Assembly: GCF_036711975.1 (NCBI RefSeq)
Contig: NC_091973.1
Span: 20,336,001 to 20,400,000 of the forward strand
DNA from: Onthophagus taurus
Taxonomy: Eukaryota; Arthropoda; Insecta; Coleoptera; Scarabaeidae
DNA length: 64,000 bases
Reading direction: 5' to 3'
A model generated the notes under the pieces. It saw only the letters and a list, made by a program, of their open reading frames with translations. It did not search any database and had not been told where the DNA came from. Below, piece after piece: positions 53,206 to 62,923 of this stretch. A program made the position numbers and the translations under genes. Position 1 is the stretch's first letter; the number at the start of each line of letters is the position of its first letter.

Positions 53206-54660
53206 TGACGCATCTAAGAGCAAAAATGCGAGAGCAATATTGTTAACAATAAAATTTGTTACAACTTTTATTGCAAAAGTTTTGTTGTAAGACGCAGTGA
53301 TTCCGGAGTATTACCTTTAATAGCTTGAAAAAGCAACAAATTTATAAAATTTTCATATTTTCGTACTTTTCTCGATATTGACGCGTTTAAGAGCTAAAGT
53401 GCAAGAGAGCAATATTGTTAACAATAAAATTTGTTACAAAAAAGTTTTTTTGTAACATGCTGCGATTCCTAAGGGTTACCTTTAATCACTTGAAAAAGCA
53501 ACAAATTCATCAAATTTTCATATTTTCGTATCTACCTCGATATTGACGTATCTGAGAGCAAAAATGCAAGAGAGCAATACTGTTAACAATAAAATTTGCT
53601 ACAACTTTTGTACTAAAAGTTTTTTTGTAACATGCTGCGACTCTTAAGGGTTACCTTTAATCACTTGTAAAAGCAACAAATTTTCATATTTTCGTATCTA
53701 CCTAGATATTGACGTATCTACGAGCAAAAGTGCAAGAGAGTAATATTGTTAACAATAAAATTTGCTACAACTTTTGTGCTAAAAGTTTTTTTGTAACATG
53801 CTGCGATTCCTAAGGGTTACCTTTAATCACTTGAAAAAGCAACAAATTCATCAAATTTTCATATTTTCGTATCTACCTCGATATTGACGCATCTAATAGC
53901 AAAAGTGCAAGAGAGCAATATTGTTAACAATAAAATTTGCTACAACTTTTGTGCTAAAAGTTTTTTTGTAACATGCTGCGATTCCTAACGGTTACCTTTA
54001 ATCACTTGAAAAAGCAACATATTCATCAAATTTTCATATTTTCGTATCTATCTCGATATTGACGCATTTAATAGCAAAAGTGCAAGAGAGCAATATTGTT
54101 AAGAATAAAATTTGCTACAACTTCTATACTAAAAGTTTTTTTGTAGTATGTACCAACTCTCCTGCGCTACCATCAATATCGCGTAAAATCATGAAATCGC
54201 CAAATTTTCACATTTTTCTCGTCATTGATGAATCTGACAGCAAAAGTTAAAGAGAGCAATATTGTTCAGAATAAAATTTGCTATAACTTTTATACTAAAA
54301 GTTTTTTGGTAGTATGTTCCGAATCCCGTGCACTACCATTAATAGCATGTAAAACAATGAAATCATCAAATTCTCATATTTTTCTCGATAATAATGAGTC
54401 TGACAGCAAAATACAAAGAGAGCAATATTGTTAACAATAAGATTTGCCACAACTTCTATAATAAAAATTCTTTCGTAATATGTTCAGGATCCCGTGCGCT
54501 ACCATTAACAGCAGGTGAAACCAGGGAATTACCAAATTCCCACATTTTCTCAACATTGGTAAACCTCACGACAAAAGAGAGCAATATTGCTAGGAATAAA
54601 ATTTGCTACAACTTTTATACAAAAATTTATTTGTAGTATGTACCAACTCTCCTATGCTAC
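53206..54660 (+). repeat. left arm: nine tandem monomers, 160-175 bp
   Basis: Unit starts (GACGCATCTAAGAGCAAAA and variants) are at about 53206, 53379, 53545, 53711, 53886, 54061, 54224, 54394 and 54555. Most units carry TTGTTAACAATAAAATTT and TGCTGCGATTCCTAA-like blocks. The inner three are more diverged. Open frames across them are by-products of the repeat. Confidence 0.9.
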
Positions 54661-54975
54661 CATCAATTTTTTTATTAAATTTACTCGGTACGGGTTTCGA
54701 CTAAACAGTCATCCTCAGCCGAATCTACATATATGTTAAAAAATATTTTATATAAATAACTTATTTCTATAATTAATACACTTACGGTCAAATAAATCTA
54801 ATTAAGAAACATTGAGAACACCATCATTATAATGAAATAAATCATGCATAGAGATTTTTAGTGAAAATAATGGAAGGTGATTAGCTTTCTCAAAGAATAT
54901 ATCAAAAAATCAAATCCAAAGAAGAAGGATTCAAAATCCAAAATGGGGTTATGTTATGTTGTGTGAAAGAAGTAA
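54661..54975. other. spacer with PLE-like terminal motif
   Basis: GGTTTCGACTAAACAGTCATC with CCTCAGC at about 54692-54720 resembles PLE terminal motifs. No gene; the last exon of the odorant receptor may hide here. Confidence 0.4.
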
Positions 54976-55587
54976 AACTAAAATGGCTCATACACAACAA
55001 TATCAAAACATCTTTTCGTGTTGAAACATCAGCTTCATACCAGTTCAAGTTATAAACATCTTCAGCAACGCTACCAGCCTATTAACAAATATCACTTTAT
55101 TAACATTTTAGGTGAATAACAAATTAGCTCATACCGCTGTGGTAAATCTTTGTCCAATTGCTTGAATTGAATATAGTCCTATTGATGTTGATACCATCAT
55201 AAAGCAACTTATTAAATTCTTTTCCTATAAAAATTACTTTATTAGCAATTAAATGACTTTACATCATACGAGACCTCAAACCAAAACAAATGCGGTGATT
55301 GAAATTGTTAAACAAAGTAAAACACAAAATTTTGTAGGCGCCATAAAGCCCCCATAGAAATTGGAAATGCATTTAAACTTTCTAAAATTATAAATGATAT
55401 CGTAAAGGTTGTAAAATAAACTCCTAGATTAGTATACCTGAAAATATCCTGATGATACAAGACGCCAGGTTGCAAAATCTTAAAATTTTCTTTCTTATTT
55501 CTCGTTAAATGTGTGTTGTTAAGCATGATTTTAACATTTTCAATTCGTATAATTAATAATTCAACCGAATAGGCATACAGTGTTTGG
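54976..55587 (-). pseudogene. insect odorant receptor (7tm_6) 3' exons
   Basis: Four exons join in consistent phase. 55587-55438 reads LLQTLYAYSVELLIIRIEN ... GVLYHQDIFR. 55381-55282 reads KFKCISNFYGGFM ... LLCLTISITAFVL. 55224-55135 reads EKNLISCFMMVS ... QAIGQRFTTA. From 55078 it reads AGSVAEDVYNLNWYEADVST, then RKDVLILL. Introns are 56, 57 and 56 nt with GT/AG borders, one donor being GTTTGAG. The order HQ, TM segment, GQ, then S-V-x(n)-Y-N-x-N-W-Y ... R is the C-terminal half of insect odorant receptors. The 5' exons are cut off by a foldback monomer at about 55590, and no convincing last exon or stop was found. Confidence 0.68.
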
Positions 55588-56300
55588 AGCAAGTTCAAAA
55601 AATTTTCATATTTTCGGATCTATCTCGATATTGACGCATCTAATAGCAAAAGCGCAAGAGAGCAATATTGTTAACAATAAAATTTACGTTATCTAACTTT
55701 TCTTTAGTTGATGCACCGAAAGCACTTTTAACACAATCTATTAATTCATTCATAGTATTTGGCGATTTTGATATTTTGAGAATTCCTGGCTTGAACCTAA
55801 GAAATAGTGATATCTATGATAGCATTGGTTATGAATTTGTTTATGTTATCTTGATTCATTATCATCAACTTTTATGGGAAACGTTTTTCTCTATCACCTT
55901 TAGTTTTTTTAGTTATAACAGAATTTTATGTAGATTGTCAAAGAAGTTAGTCAATTTTGATATTGTGGGATTTCCTGGCTTGTGCATAAGAAATTGAGAT
56001 AACAATGGTGGTATTGTTTATGAATTATGTTAAGAATAAAATCAGCAATAACTTTTGTATTAAAAGTTTTTTTGTAACATACTGCGATTCCTAAGGGTTA
56101 CCTTTAATCACTTGAAAAAACAACAAATTCATCAAATTTTCATATTTTCGTATCTACCTCGATATTGACGTATCTAAGAGCAAAAGCACAAGAGAGCAAT
56201 ATTGTTAACATTTGTAACAATTTTTGTTATAAAAGTTTTTTTATAGCCAGCTTCAATTCCCAAGTATTATAATTAGAATCGGAGCAATAGATAATAGTGT
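55588..56300 (+). repeat. two further foldback monomers around unassigned DNA
   Basis: Monomers start near 55632 and 56163. Between them (55690-56030), a short stretch repeats TTTGATATTTTGAGAATTCC / TTTGATATTGTGGGATTTCC about 180 bp apart. No gene is recognised in it. Confidence 0.65.
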
Positions 56301-56321
56301 TCGGTACAATAGATTTAAAAT

Positions 56322-56961
56322 ATGAATTTTTTCATGTTGGAGTTGAGAAGAACAGTAGAAAATACACATCGTTTGTTACACATAGTGGATAGTTCGCCAT
56401 CAATTTTCCAACGATTTATAAATCATATTTTCCACAAACTAACCAAAGATGAAATAGCTTTACCATACATGGATGATTTGATAATACCGGCATCCAATGA
56501 GGAAGAAGGGGTTCAAAAAATTAAAAACAGTATTTGCAATAGCTAAGGAATGTGGTCTAGAAATTAACTTTAAGAAATGCCGATTCCTTCAGAAAAAGAT
56601 TGAATTCTTAGGACATGTTATTCAAGATTCTAAATTATACCCATCTATTGAAAAGACTGAGGCAGTACTACAACCAACAAACAATTGCAAAGTTATGTTG
56701 AATTGACGGGAGGAATTTAGGAAATTTATACCAAACTATACAATGATCGCAAAGTCATTAAGTGATAAGCTAAAGAAAACAAACCAGTTTTATTGTGGTG
56801 TACAAGAGAGATTAGCATTTAACAACTTAAAGAAAATACTAGCGGAAGTATCAGCGTTACGAATGTTCAAGCAAAGAAGTATGACTGAATTACATACTGA
56901 TGCAGTGTTAGTGACCCTATTTGAGGAAGAATACTGGTCCACCATCGTGGGACAACAATAA
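56322..56961 (+). pseudogene. Ty3/gypsy RT fragment
   Basis: SIFQRFINHIFHKL then LPYMDDLIIPA is the gypsy RT palm with catalytic YMDD. In a shifted frame come AKECGLEINFKKCRFLQ and KIEFLGHVIQD, and later LQP-like and LHTDAVLVTLF pieces. At least two frame breaks and flanking deletions are present. Only about 640 bp remains. Confidence 0.75.
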
Positions 56962-56979
56962 TAAAAATATTAATAACAA

Positions 56980-57240
56980 TATTGCTCTCTTGCATTTTTG
57001 CTCTCAGATACGTCAATATCGAGGTAGATACGAAAATATTAAAATTTGATGAATTTGTTGCTTTTTCAAGTGATTAAAGGTAACCCTTAGGAATCGCAGC
57101 ATGTTACAAAAAAACTTTTTTGTAACAAATTTTATTGTTAACAATATTGCTCTCTTGCACTTTAGCTCTTAAACGCGTCAATATCGAGAAAAGTACGAAA
57201 ATATGAAAATTTTATACATTTGTTGCTTTTTCAAGCTATT
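56980..57240 (-). repeat. right arm monomers, outer to the LINE insertion
   Basis: Two inverted monomers (near 57012 and 57175) with the same AACAATATTGCTCTCTTGC core. The second is interrupted at CAAGCTATT by the LINE. Confidence 0.85.
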
Positions 57241-57417
57241 ATAATAATAATAATAATAATACGACTTTATTTCCCACAGGTACCACCCAGTTACAGGAAA
57301 AAAGAATATTATAACATCACAATATTTAAATTAACTAAATGAAAAAGATATAGCTATAAGCAAAAATACAAACTAATATAACATAATAAACTAATCGTAA
57401 TCATAACTACTAACAAT

Positions 57418-60240
57418 CTACTGCATGCCGAAATGATCCAAAGTTACCGCAACCACCGTGTTCAAGGAATCAAAAAACATATCGCAATGCGGCGAAACCT
57501 GATTGCCGTAATCGGACATCAACGAGACAGGAGATTTTCGTAAAGTGTTACTATTACTACGGCAATTATAGAACATGAGGGGACAGCGTGCGTTGAGACG
57601 CGGTACAAGAAAGGATAACCTTTCCAACAACCAGCCGCAATCAATATCATTATGCAACAGTTTATGAATAAATTTAACTGTGTAAACAACTCTGCGCTGT
57701 TGTAGTGAAAGAAAACCAAACCGCGAAAGGAGAAACGCGTAATCTGCACCCCTAGGCGGGTAAACACGATCCAGTCGAAAGCATAGGTACCTTAAAAATG
57801 TCTTTTGTATAGATTCAAGCGCGTTCGCGTAAAACTGATAGAACGGATACCAAACAATTACCGCATACTCTAATCGCGATCTAATCAACGCAAAATACAA
57901 CGTACAAAAACATCTGATGGACAAATCCTTACAGTTCCGAATAATAAACCCGTAAATTTTATAACAATTAGCAACTAAGTTAAGAATGTGTTCGTTAAAA
58001 GTGAGTCCACTGTCAAACAGCACCCCAAGGTCAGAGCACTTACGTTCGGAAATCAACGGTTGATTGGCCAAGTAATATGCACAGTCAATTGTATTTACTT
58101 TTTTAGAAAATGTCATGGTAAAACATTTAGAAATATTAAGTGATAAACGGTTGCTAAGGCACCAATGCTCAACACGAATCAGGTTTTTCTGCAAGCGTTC
58201 ACAATCGCTGAGTTCCCCAACAGCCGAGAATAACTTCAAATCATCCGCGAATAGCAACTTCTCACAATCCAAGATCTCGGATACGTCATTAATAAAGGCC
58301 AGGAACAGCAATGGACCGAGGTTGGATCCCTGGGGAACCCCTGAAGTTGGAGAAAATCCTCTGGAAGTGAAGCCGCCGTAATTAACAAACTGCTGCTGAC
58401 CTAGCAAATAAGATTTCATTGACGACAACAGTGGGGCACTTAATCCAAAGTTACTCAGCTTTTTCAATAAGATAAAGTGATCCAGCTGATCAAACGCCTT
58501 CCGAAAGTCGAGATACACAGCATCTACCTGCCCTCTAGCGTCGATTACATCAGCAACAAATTGGGCAAAGCATGTCAGATTGGTGACAGTGGATCGACCA
58601 CAAACAAATCCGTGTTGGACTGGGCTTATGTACTTGCTTAAATGATATGAGATGTGCTTGAAAAGAACGCTTTCAAAAGTCTTCGAGAAACCACACAGCA
58701 GCGATATAGGCCTGTAATTCACAATCTCAGCAGGGTTGCCCTTCTTCAAAATTGGACAGACGTATAAATCTTTCCATAACGACGGAAAGGTAGAAGTAGA
58801 CAGGACCAGATTGAAAATCGAAAGCAATGGGGCGGCCAGAATCGAAGCACAGTCCTTCAGTAAAAAGCTCGGTATCCCATCGACTCCAGCAGTAAGTGTA
58901 TTCTTTGTACGCTTCAACGCATCCTCAACCTCCCCCAAGCTGAAGCTCTCCACTGACAAACAAAGACTATGATCGGGGAAATCAGACTCCACAAAAACAG
59001 GATCAGATTGAATATAAACGGACTCAAAATAATCAGCAAAAGCATCCACAATACTTCGACCCGAACCGAACTCCAGGTTTCCATTTGTCATCAGGCCTGG
59101 AATGCGAGTACCGCCCTTCCGTGACCGAACATAGGCCCAGAAGGTACTGGGATCAGAAATCAAAGATCGCTCAACATCGTTCATGTACGCATTATATGCA
59201 TCGGTAATGAGGTGTTTCGATAGACATCTGTAGCGTTTAAATTCATTCAGGCAATACAGTGAACCACTACGCTTATGCCTTGCGCGCATATTCTCCTTCA
59301 TGCGAATACAATCCCTTATCTCCTTCGTGAACCAAGCAGGCCAACGACGATTCGTAGAATTTCTCACAGTTTTATTTACTGCTAAATCAAAAACATCGTG
59401 TAGCTTGTTATAAAGAAGCCGGCATGCATCATCTACCATTCTAATACCATCCAGGTCCGACCAATTCACCTCACCCAACATCCGATACAACAAAGGATAG
59501 TCTGCACGCTTAAAGTTATTGGTGGGTAGGCCACGATGCTTAAACATGGAAACCTGGGGAGCATAATCCAGAACAACCGCTAAAGCGGGATGATGGGAAT
59601 CCTCAGCAAGCAACGGATCGAGATCGCGAGTGACTGCGCAGCTCATATTGGCAAAGATCAGATCAAGTAAACGGTCGTTGGTGTTCACAATTGAATTGTA
59701 CTGACGAAAATCATGGAAATGTCGGAAATTTGTTAAGGTCGTTTTAAATCTATCATTGGTACCAATGGAAGTATAGGAAGGGACATTAAAATCACCAAGA
59801 AGAACAACGCATTCATTAGCCAGATAGTCAAACGAATTAAACGTGTCAAAAAATAGTTCAAATGCATCAAAAGTGACAAAAGGTGGTATATATAAAGCAA
59901 ATACATATATTAATTTCCCACGTACTCCCTGAATCTTGACTCCTACCACATCAATTATTGGTACCACTCTGGATAAATCAGAGAGATCAAGCTGGCTTGC
60001 TTTCAGGGTGTTCTTAAGACAAATCAAAACGCCACCTCCCCTAGACAGACCATGCGCAGCAAAATTACGATCCCTCCGAAACGTAATCCAATCATCGGGA
60101 CAAAATTCAGCGTCAAAAATATCATCGGATAGCCATGTCTCCGACAAGGCGACAACATCAAAACAAGACTCACACAACGAATTCAGAAGAGTTGGTGTCT
60201 TCGTACGAATACCTCTGACATTTTGGTAATAACAAGACAA
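57418..60240 (-). CDS. LINE C ORF2: AP endonuclease and reverse transcriptase
   Basis: The 940-residue frame has no stop. Endonuclease blocks: YYQNVRGIRTKT, VVALSETWLSD, RGGGVLICL, LLGDFNVPSY and the late DSHHPALAVVL. RT blocks: AGVDGIPSFLLK, NYRPISLLCGF, QHGFVCGRST, YLDFRKAFDQLDH, TSGVPQGSNLGPLLF and catalytic FADD. The C-terminus is Cys/His-poor and ends at GMQ. Together these support target-primed reverse transcription. The start lies 18 nt after the ORF1 stop. All catalytic residues that I can place are present, so this copy could be active. Confidence 0.9.
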   Translation of the reverse strand: MSCYYQNVRGIRTKTPTLLNSLCESCFDVVALSETWLSDDIFDAEFCPDDWITFRRDRNFAAHGLSRGGGVLICLKNTLKASQLDLSDLSRVVPIIDVVGVKIQGVRGKLIYVFALYIPPFVTFDAFELFFDTFNSFDYLANECVVLLGDFNVPSYTSIGTNDRFKTTLTNFRHFHDFRQYNSIVNTNDRLLDLIFANMSCAVTRDLDPLLAEDSHHPALAVVLDYAPQVSMFKHRGLPTNNFKRADYPLLYRMLGEVNWSDLDGIRMVDDACRLLYNKLHDVFDLAVNKTVRNSTNRRWPAWFTKEIRDCIRMKENMRARHKRSGSLYCLNEFKRYRCLSKHLITDAYNAYMNDVERSLISDPSTFWAYVRSRKGGTRIPGLMTNGNLEFGSGRSIVDAFADYFESVYIQSDPVFVESDFPDHSLCLSVESFSLGEVEDALKRTKNTLTAGVDGIPSFLLKDCASILAAPLLSIFNLVLSTSTFPSLWKDLYVCPILKKGNPAEIVNYRPISLLCGFSKTFESVLFKHISYHLSKYISPVQHGFVCGRSTVTNLTCFAQFVADVIDARGQVDAVYLDFRKAFDQLDHFILLKKLSNFGLSAPLLSSMKSYLLGQQQFVNYGGFTSRGFSPTSGVPQGSNLGPLLFLAFINDVSEILDCEKLLFADDLKLFSAVGELSDCERLQKNLIRVEHWCLSNRLSLNISKCFTMTFSKKVNTIDCAYYLANQPLISERKCSDLGVLFDSGLTFNEHILNLVANCYKIYGFIIRNCKDLSIRCFCTLYFALIRSRLEYAVIVWYPFYQFYANALESIQKTFLRYLCFRLDRVYPPRGADYAFLLSRFGFLSLQQRRVVYTVKFIHKLLHNDIDCGWLLERLSFLVPRLNARCPLMFYNCRSNSNTLRKSPVSLMSDYGNQVSPHCDMFFDSLNTVVAVTLDHFGMQ

Positions 60241-60258
60241 GATACAAGACTGGTATAT

Positions 60259-61050
60259 TCAGTTTAAAATATTTTTTACGATTTTCGGGGTGCCATTGGT
60301 ATAGCGTATTCGGAGATCAGGTTCACTGTTAGCAGTACGCTGCTCCAACTGAAGCTTGAGCTGATTGTAATATTTTATCTGTCTAGGAGTTCGATCGTAA
60401 CTAATTCTTAAATTTGAGTAAGCAGGAAAGTTCATAAGCTTTTTAGCCTCACGAATATAACGGATCACACATTCGTCCGAATCAAAGACAACCTTAATTG
60501 GACGACCCCTATCGTTAGCTGGATTAAAACGACCCAGTCTAGTAACCTTAAACGTATCAGCATTCGTAGGAATAATATATTTGGTAATGTTAGTCACAGT
60601 AGCATGATCAGAAGCTGCCGGTGATTGGCCATCGGAAGGAACCGGTTCGGAAACACCGAACACAATAAGTTTCTTTTTGCGGCTCTGGCGATCAACCAAT
60701 TCCTGATGTACCTCTTCGAAAATGCTTTCGTCAGAATCACTCGACCGCTGGACGGCAAGATCCTCACGCAAACTCCGCAACTGCTCGCAGAAGTCCTCAC
60801 GCAGCTTGTCAACCAACGCCGCGAATTCAGCTTTCATTGCTGACAATAAAGCTTGTATATTTTTATGCTGGGACATATTCCCGTTACAGGAATTACAGAC
60901 GAATTTGATGGATTTCGACTTCTGGCGCGTCGTAACAAAATCACGCTCCGTGAAACCGACACAATGAACGTGCAGGCGGCCCTGACACGAGTCGCACCGC
61001 GTCGTGGACGACTCCGAAGTGATCGCCTTTTGGCAATTGGAGCAATTCAT
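60259..61050 (-). CDS. LINE C ORF1 with PHD-type zinc finger
   Basis: The start is the ATG at 61050 (MNCSNCQKAI); the frame continues upstream without support. Residues 3-60 form a C4HC3 finger: CSNC, CDSC, H-V-H-C, CNSC. A coiled coil follows (MKAEFAALVDKLREDF through LREDLAVQ, about 75-115). Then comes the ORF1 C-terminal domain (KKKLIVFGVSEPV, FKVTRLGRFNP, RPIKVVFDS, LRISYDRTPRQI). ORF1 proteins bind element RNA. The frame is intact. The 5' UTR is only about 45 nt if the element begins at 61096. Confidence 0.85.
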   Translation of the reverse strand: MNCSNCQKAITSESSTTRCDSCQGRLHVHCVGFTERDFVTTRQKSKSIKFVCNSCNGNMSQHKNIQALLSAMKAEFAALVDKLREDFCEQLRSLREDLAVQRSSDSDESIFEEVHQELVDRQSRKKKLIVFGVSEPVPSDGQSPAASDHATVTNITKYIIPTNADTFKVTRLGRFNPANDRGRPIKVVFDSDECVIRYIREAKKLMNFPAYSNLRISYDRTPRQIKYYNQLKLQLEQRTANSEPDLRIRYTNGTPKIVKNILN

Positions 61051-61096
61051 TGTTGACAAGAAAAAGATAAAAATATATAACTCACACACTCAATGC

Positions 61097-61613
61097 TGAG
61101 AAAAGGTAATACTCGGGAATCGCTGCGTCTTACAACAAAACTTTTGCAATAAAAGTTGTAACAAATTTTATTGTTAACAATATTGCTCTCGCATTTTAGC
61201 TCTTAGATACGTCAATATCGTGATAAATACGAAAATATGAAAATTTTATGAATTTGTTACTCTTTCAAGTTATTAAAGGTAACACTTGGGAATCGGAGCT
61301 TGCTATAAGAAAACTTTTATAACAAATTTTGTTGGAAATTTTATTGTTAACAATATTGGTTTCTTTCACTTTAGCTGTTATATGCGTCAATATCGAGAAA
61401 AGTACGAAAATATGAAAATTTGATGAATTTGTTGCTTTTTTAAGTTATTAAAGGTAACAATTCGGAATCACAGCGTCTTACAAAAAAACTTTTATAATAA
61501 AAGTTATAGCAAATTTTATTGTTAACAATATTGCTCTCCTGCACTTTTGCTCTTAGATGCGTCAATATCTATTTTGAACCGCTTTCAAATTAGGTAGGGG
61601 GTTTACTTATGAC
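61097..61613 (-). repeat. right arm monomers and right end of the foldback
   Basis: About three inverted monomers (near 61205, 61385 and 61555), then the terminal unique piece CTATTTTGAACCGCTTTCAA ... CTTATGACAAGT, complementary to the left end. Confidence 0.85.
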
Positions 61614-62039
61614 AAGTATACTAGTGATCTTTTTAAATGAAAATTAAAGAAGGATGGCTAGCTCGAAGTCGGGGAAGGTCGGGTTGGTTTACTTTGAAAC
61701 CCTGCGCAAGGCTAAGGGGCCGGAGTAATCACGACGGACAAAGCAGGTAGAGAAGGAGTAATTTAGAATTTGTCACTACGGGATTTTTAAATAGGTTTAT
61801 TGTAATAGAAACCAGCTAAATATTCGATTAAATTATCGAAAATAGCGTAATAAATTATTTAATGTATTATGTTTTATTAAAAAATGATTTTTGGAAAACA
61901 AATAAAAATTGTTCCTAATTTAAATGAATTTTATGATGATAACTATTAAAATATAAATATAGAAAAAATATTAAATGATAATATTATTACAGTAAAACTT
62001 AACTTAGATGATTTTCGAACAATTGATTCGATTGTATTG
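61614..62039. other. spacer between the foldback and BEL 2
   Basis: A GC-richer patch (61660-61760) then AT-rich sequence. No gene recognised. Confidence 0.5.
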
Positions 62040-62352
62040 TGTTCACGCACGCTCACAGGGGGAGCTTGTCCGCCCCGCGCCGGTATGATTTGAGTTGGGT
62101 CATGCGCGTGCACCGTTACCCCCGATACCTTTTAAAAAACCGAACAATCACTCTTATCGTTTGACTGTCGGGCGATAAACATCGTTATATATTGTAATTA
62201 TTACAATAATTTATAAATTACTTCTATAGTGTATATTAAAATTAAAACCACAAGAACAACAACAAAGGTAAAAGTAAGATCATTTATTTCTTATTATTTC
62301 ACCGAATTCAGCACCTTCCTCTTTTCGTTCCCGATTTTTTATCGAGCGAACA
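62040..62352 (+). repeat. BEL 2 5' LTR (approximate start)
   Basis: The end TCGAGCGAACA is placed by the primer site that follows one base later. The start TGTTCACGCACGC is chosen because LTRs of this group begin TGTT; the 3' LTR is outside the window, so the start is uncertain. Confidence 0.55.
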
Positions 62353-62353
62353 T

Positions 62354-62372
62354 TGGTCCTTCGAGCCGGATT
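62354..62372 (+). promoter_or_regulatory. BEL 2 primer-binding site (tRNA-Tyr)
   Basis: TGGTCCTTCGAGCCGGATT is complementary to the 3' end of tRNA-Tyr over 19 nt, the same primer as BEL 1. Confidence 0.75.
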
Positions 62373-62923
62373 CTTATTCCGTTTATTCTTAGGTTCTTGT
62401 TCAGCTTCTTCCGCCAGCGTACGTTAGTGGGCCTTCTGGTGATACGATTTTTTATCGTATTAGAATTAGGCGATCCGGACGTACGACGCCGCTGTTCGAG
62501 ATTTTTCCACTACAATTATCCACGTTACTTCTTTTTTCATTCCTTTCAGCCATTTCGATCCGAACCACATGGTTCACATTTGGTCTCTTGGGGAGTAAAC
62601 AAGAAGATAAAAACTGGATTTTCTTTATTTTTCAAAATTTTATTAATTCCGTTCCATTTTTCTACACACGTTTTCATTTTATTTATTTTTGCCGATATTC
62701 CCTTTGGAATCATCCATCCTATTTTCTTGATTTTCATCAGAATTAATTTTATTTTCCTTTTTGTCATATTCCAGGTGGAATCATTTTCTTTCTATAGAAT
62801 CCATTTAGTTTTGGAATCATCTACTTTTTATATTATTACTATCTTTTCTAGAAAAAGGGGATTATCCTTTTCATTTTTTCTGTGCCACTCTTATTTTTTA
62901 TTTTTTTTTTTTTCTCGTTAACG
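62373..62923 (+). other. BEL 2 untranslated leader
   Basis: T-rich leader between primer site and gag. The long open frame here (62229-62921) is Phe-rich low-complexity and starts inside the LTR, so I do not call it a gene. Confidence 0.6.

Larger units (their letters stand above)
57241..61096 (-). mobile_element. LINE C, apparently full-length Jockey-group element
   Basis: Both ORFs are open. The 5' end TCAGCATTGAGTG resembles a LINE initiator, and the 3' end has a (TAA)n tail (57241-57260). It sits inside a foldback monomer: the split sequence CAAGCTATT / AAGGTAATACTC is continuous in other monomers. Any target duplication is at most a few bases. Confidence 0.85.
53147..61613. mobile_element. 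large foldback element with tandem-repeat arms
   Basis: The left end ACTTGTCATAAGTAAACCCC ... TTGAAAGCGGTTCAAAATAG is the reverse complement of the right end near 61560-61613. Inside each end lies an array of about 160-175-bp monomers in opposite orientation. Between the arms are odorant receptor exons, gypsy fragments and, within the right arm, a LINE. Long inverted arms made of tandem units are typical of foldback (FB) and Galileo-type elements. A clear target duplication was not found; TACT-like bases occur on both sides. Confidence 0.75.

Noticed and set aside
54059..54636. Three overlapping frames with similar proteins
   Set aside because: They are readings of successive repeat monomers, not genes.
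53206..54660. Regular repeats that could suggest a CRISPR array
   Set aside because: Units are 160-175 bp of continuous similarity with no short repeat/spacer alternation; this is a tandem array in a foldback arm of a eukaryotic genome.
62229..62921. 230-residue open frame
   Set aside because: Phe/Ile-rich low-complexity reading that begins inside the BEL LTR and spans the primer site and leader; no family motif.
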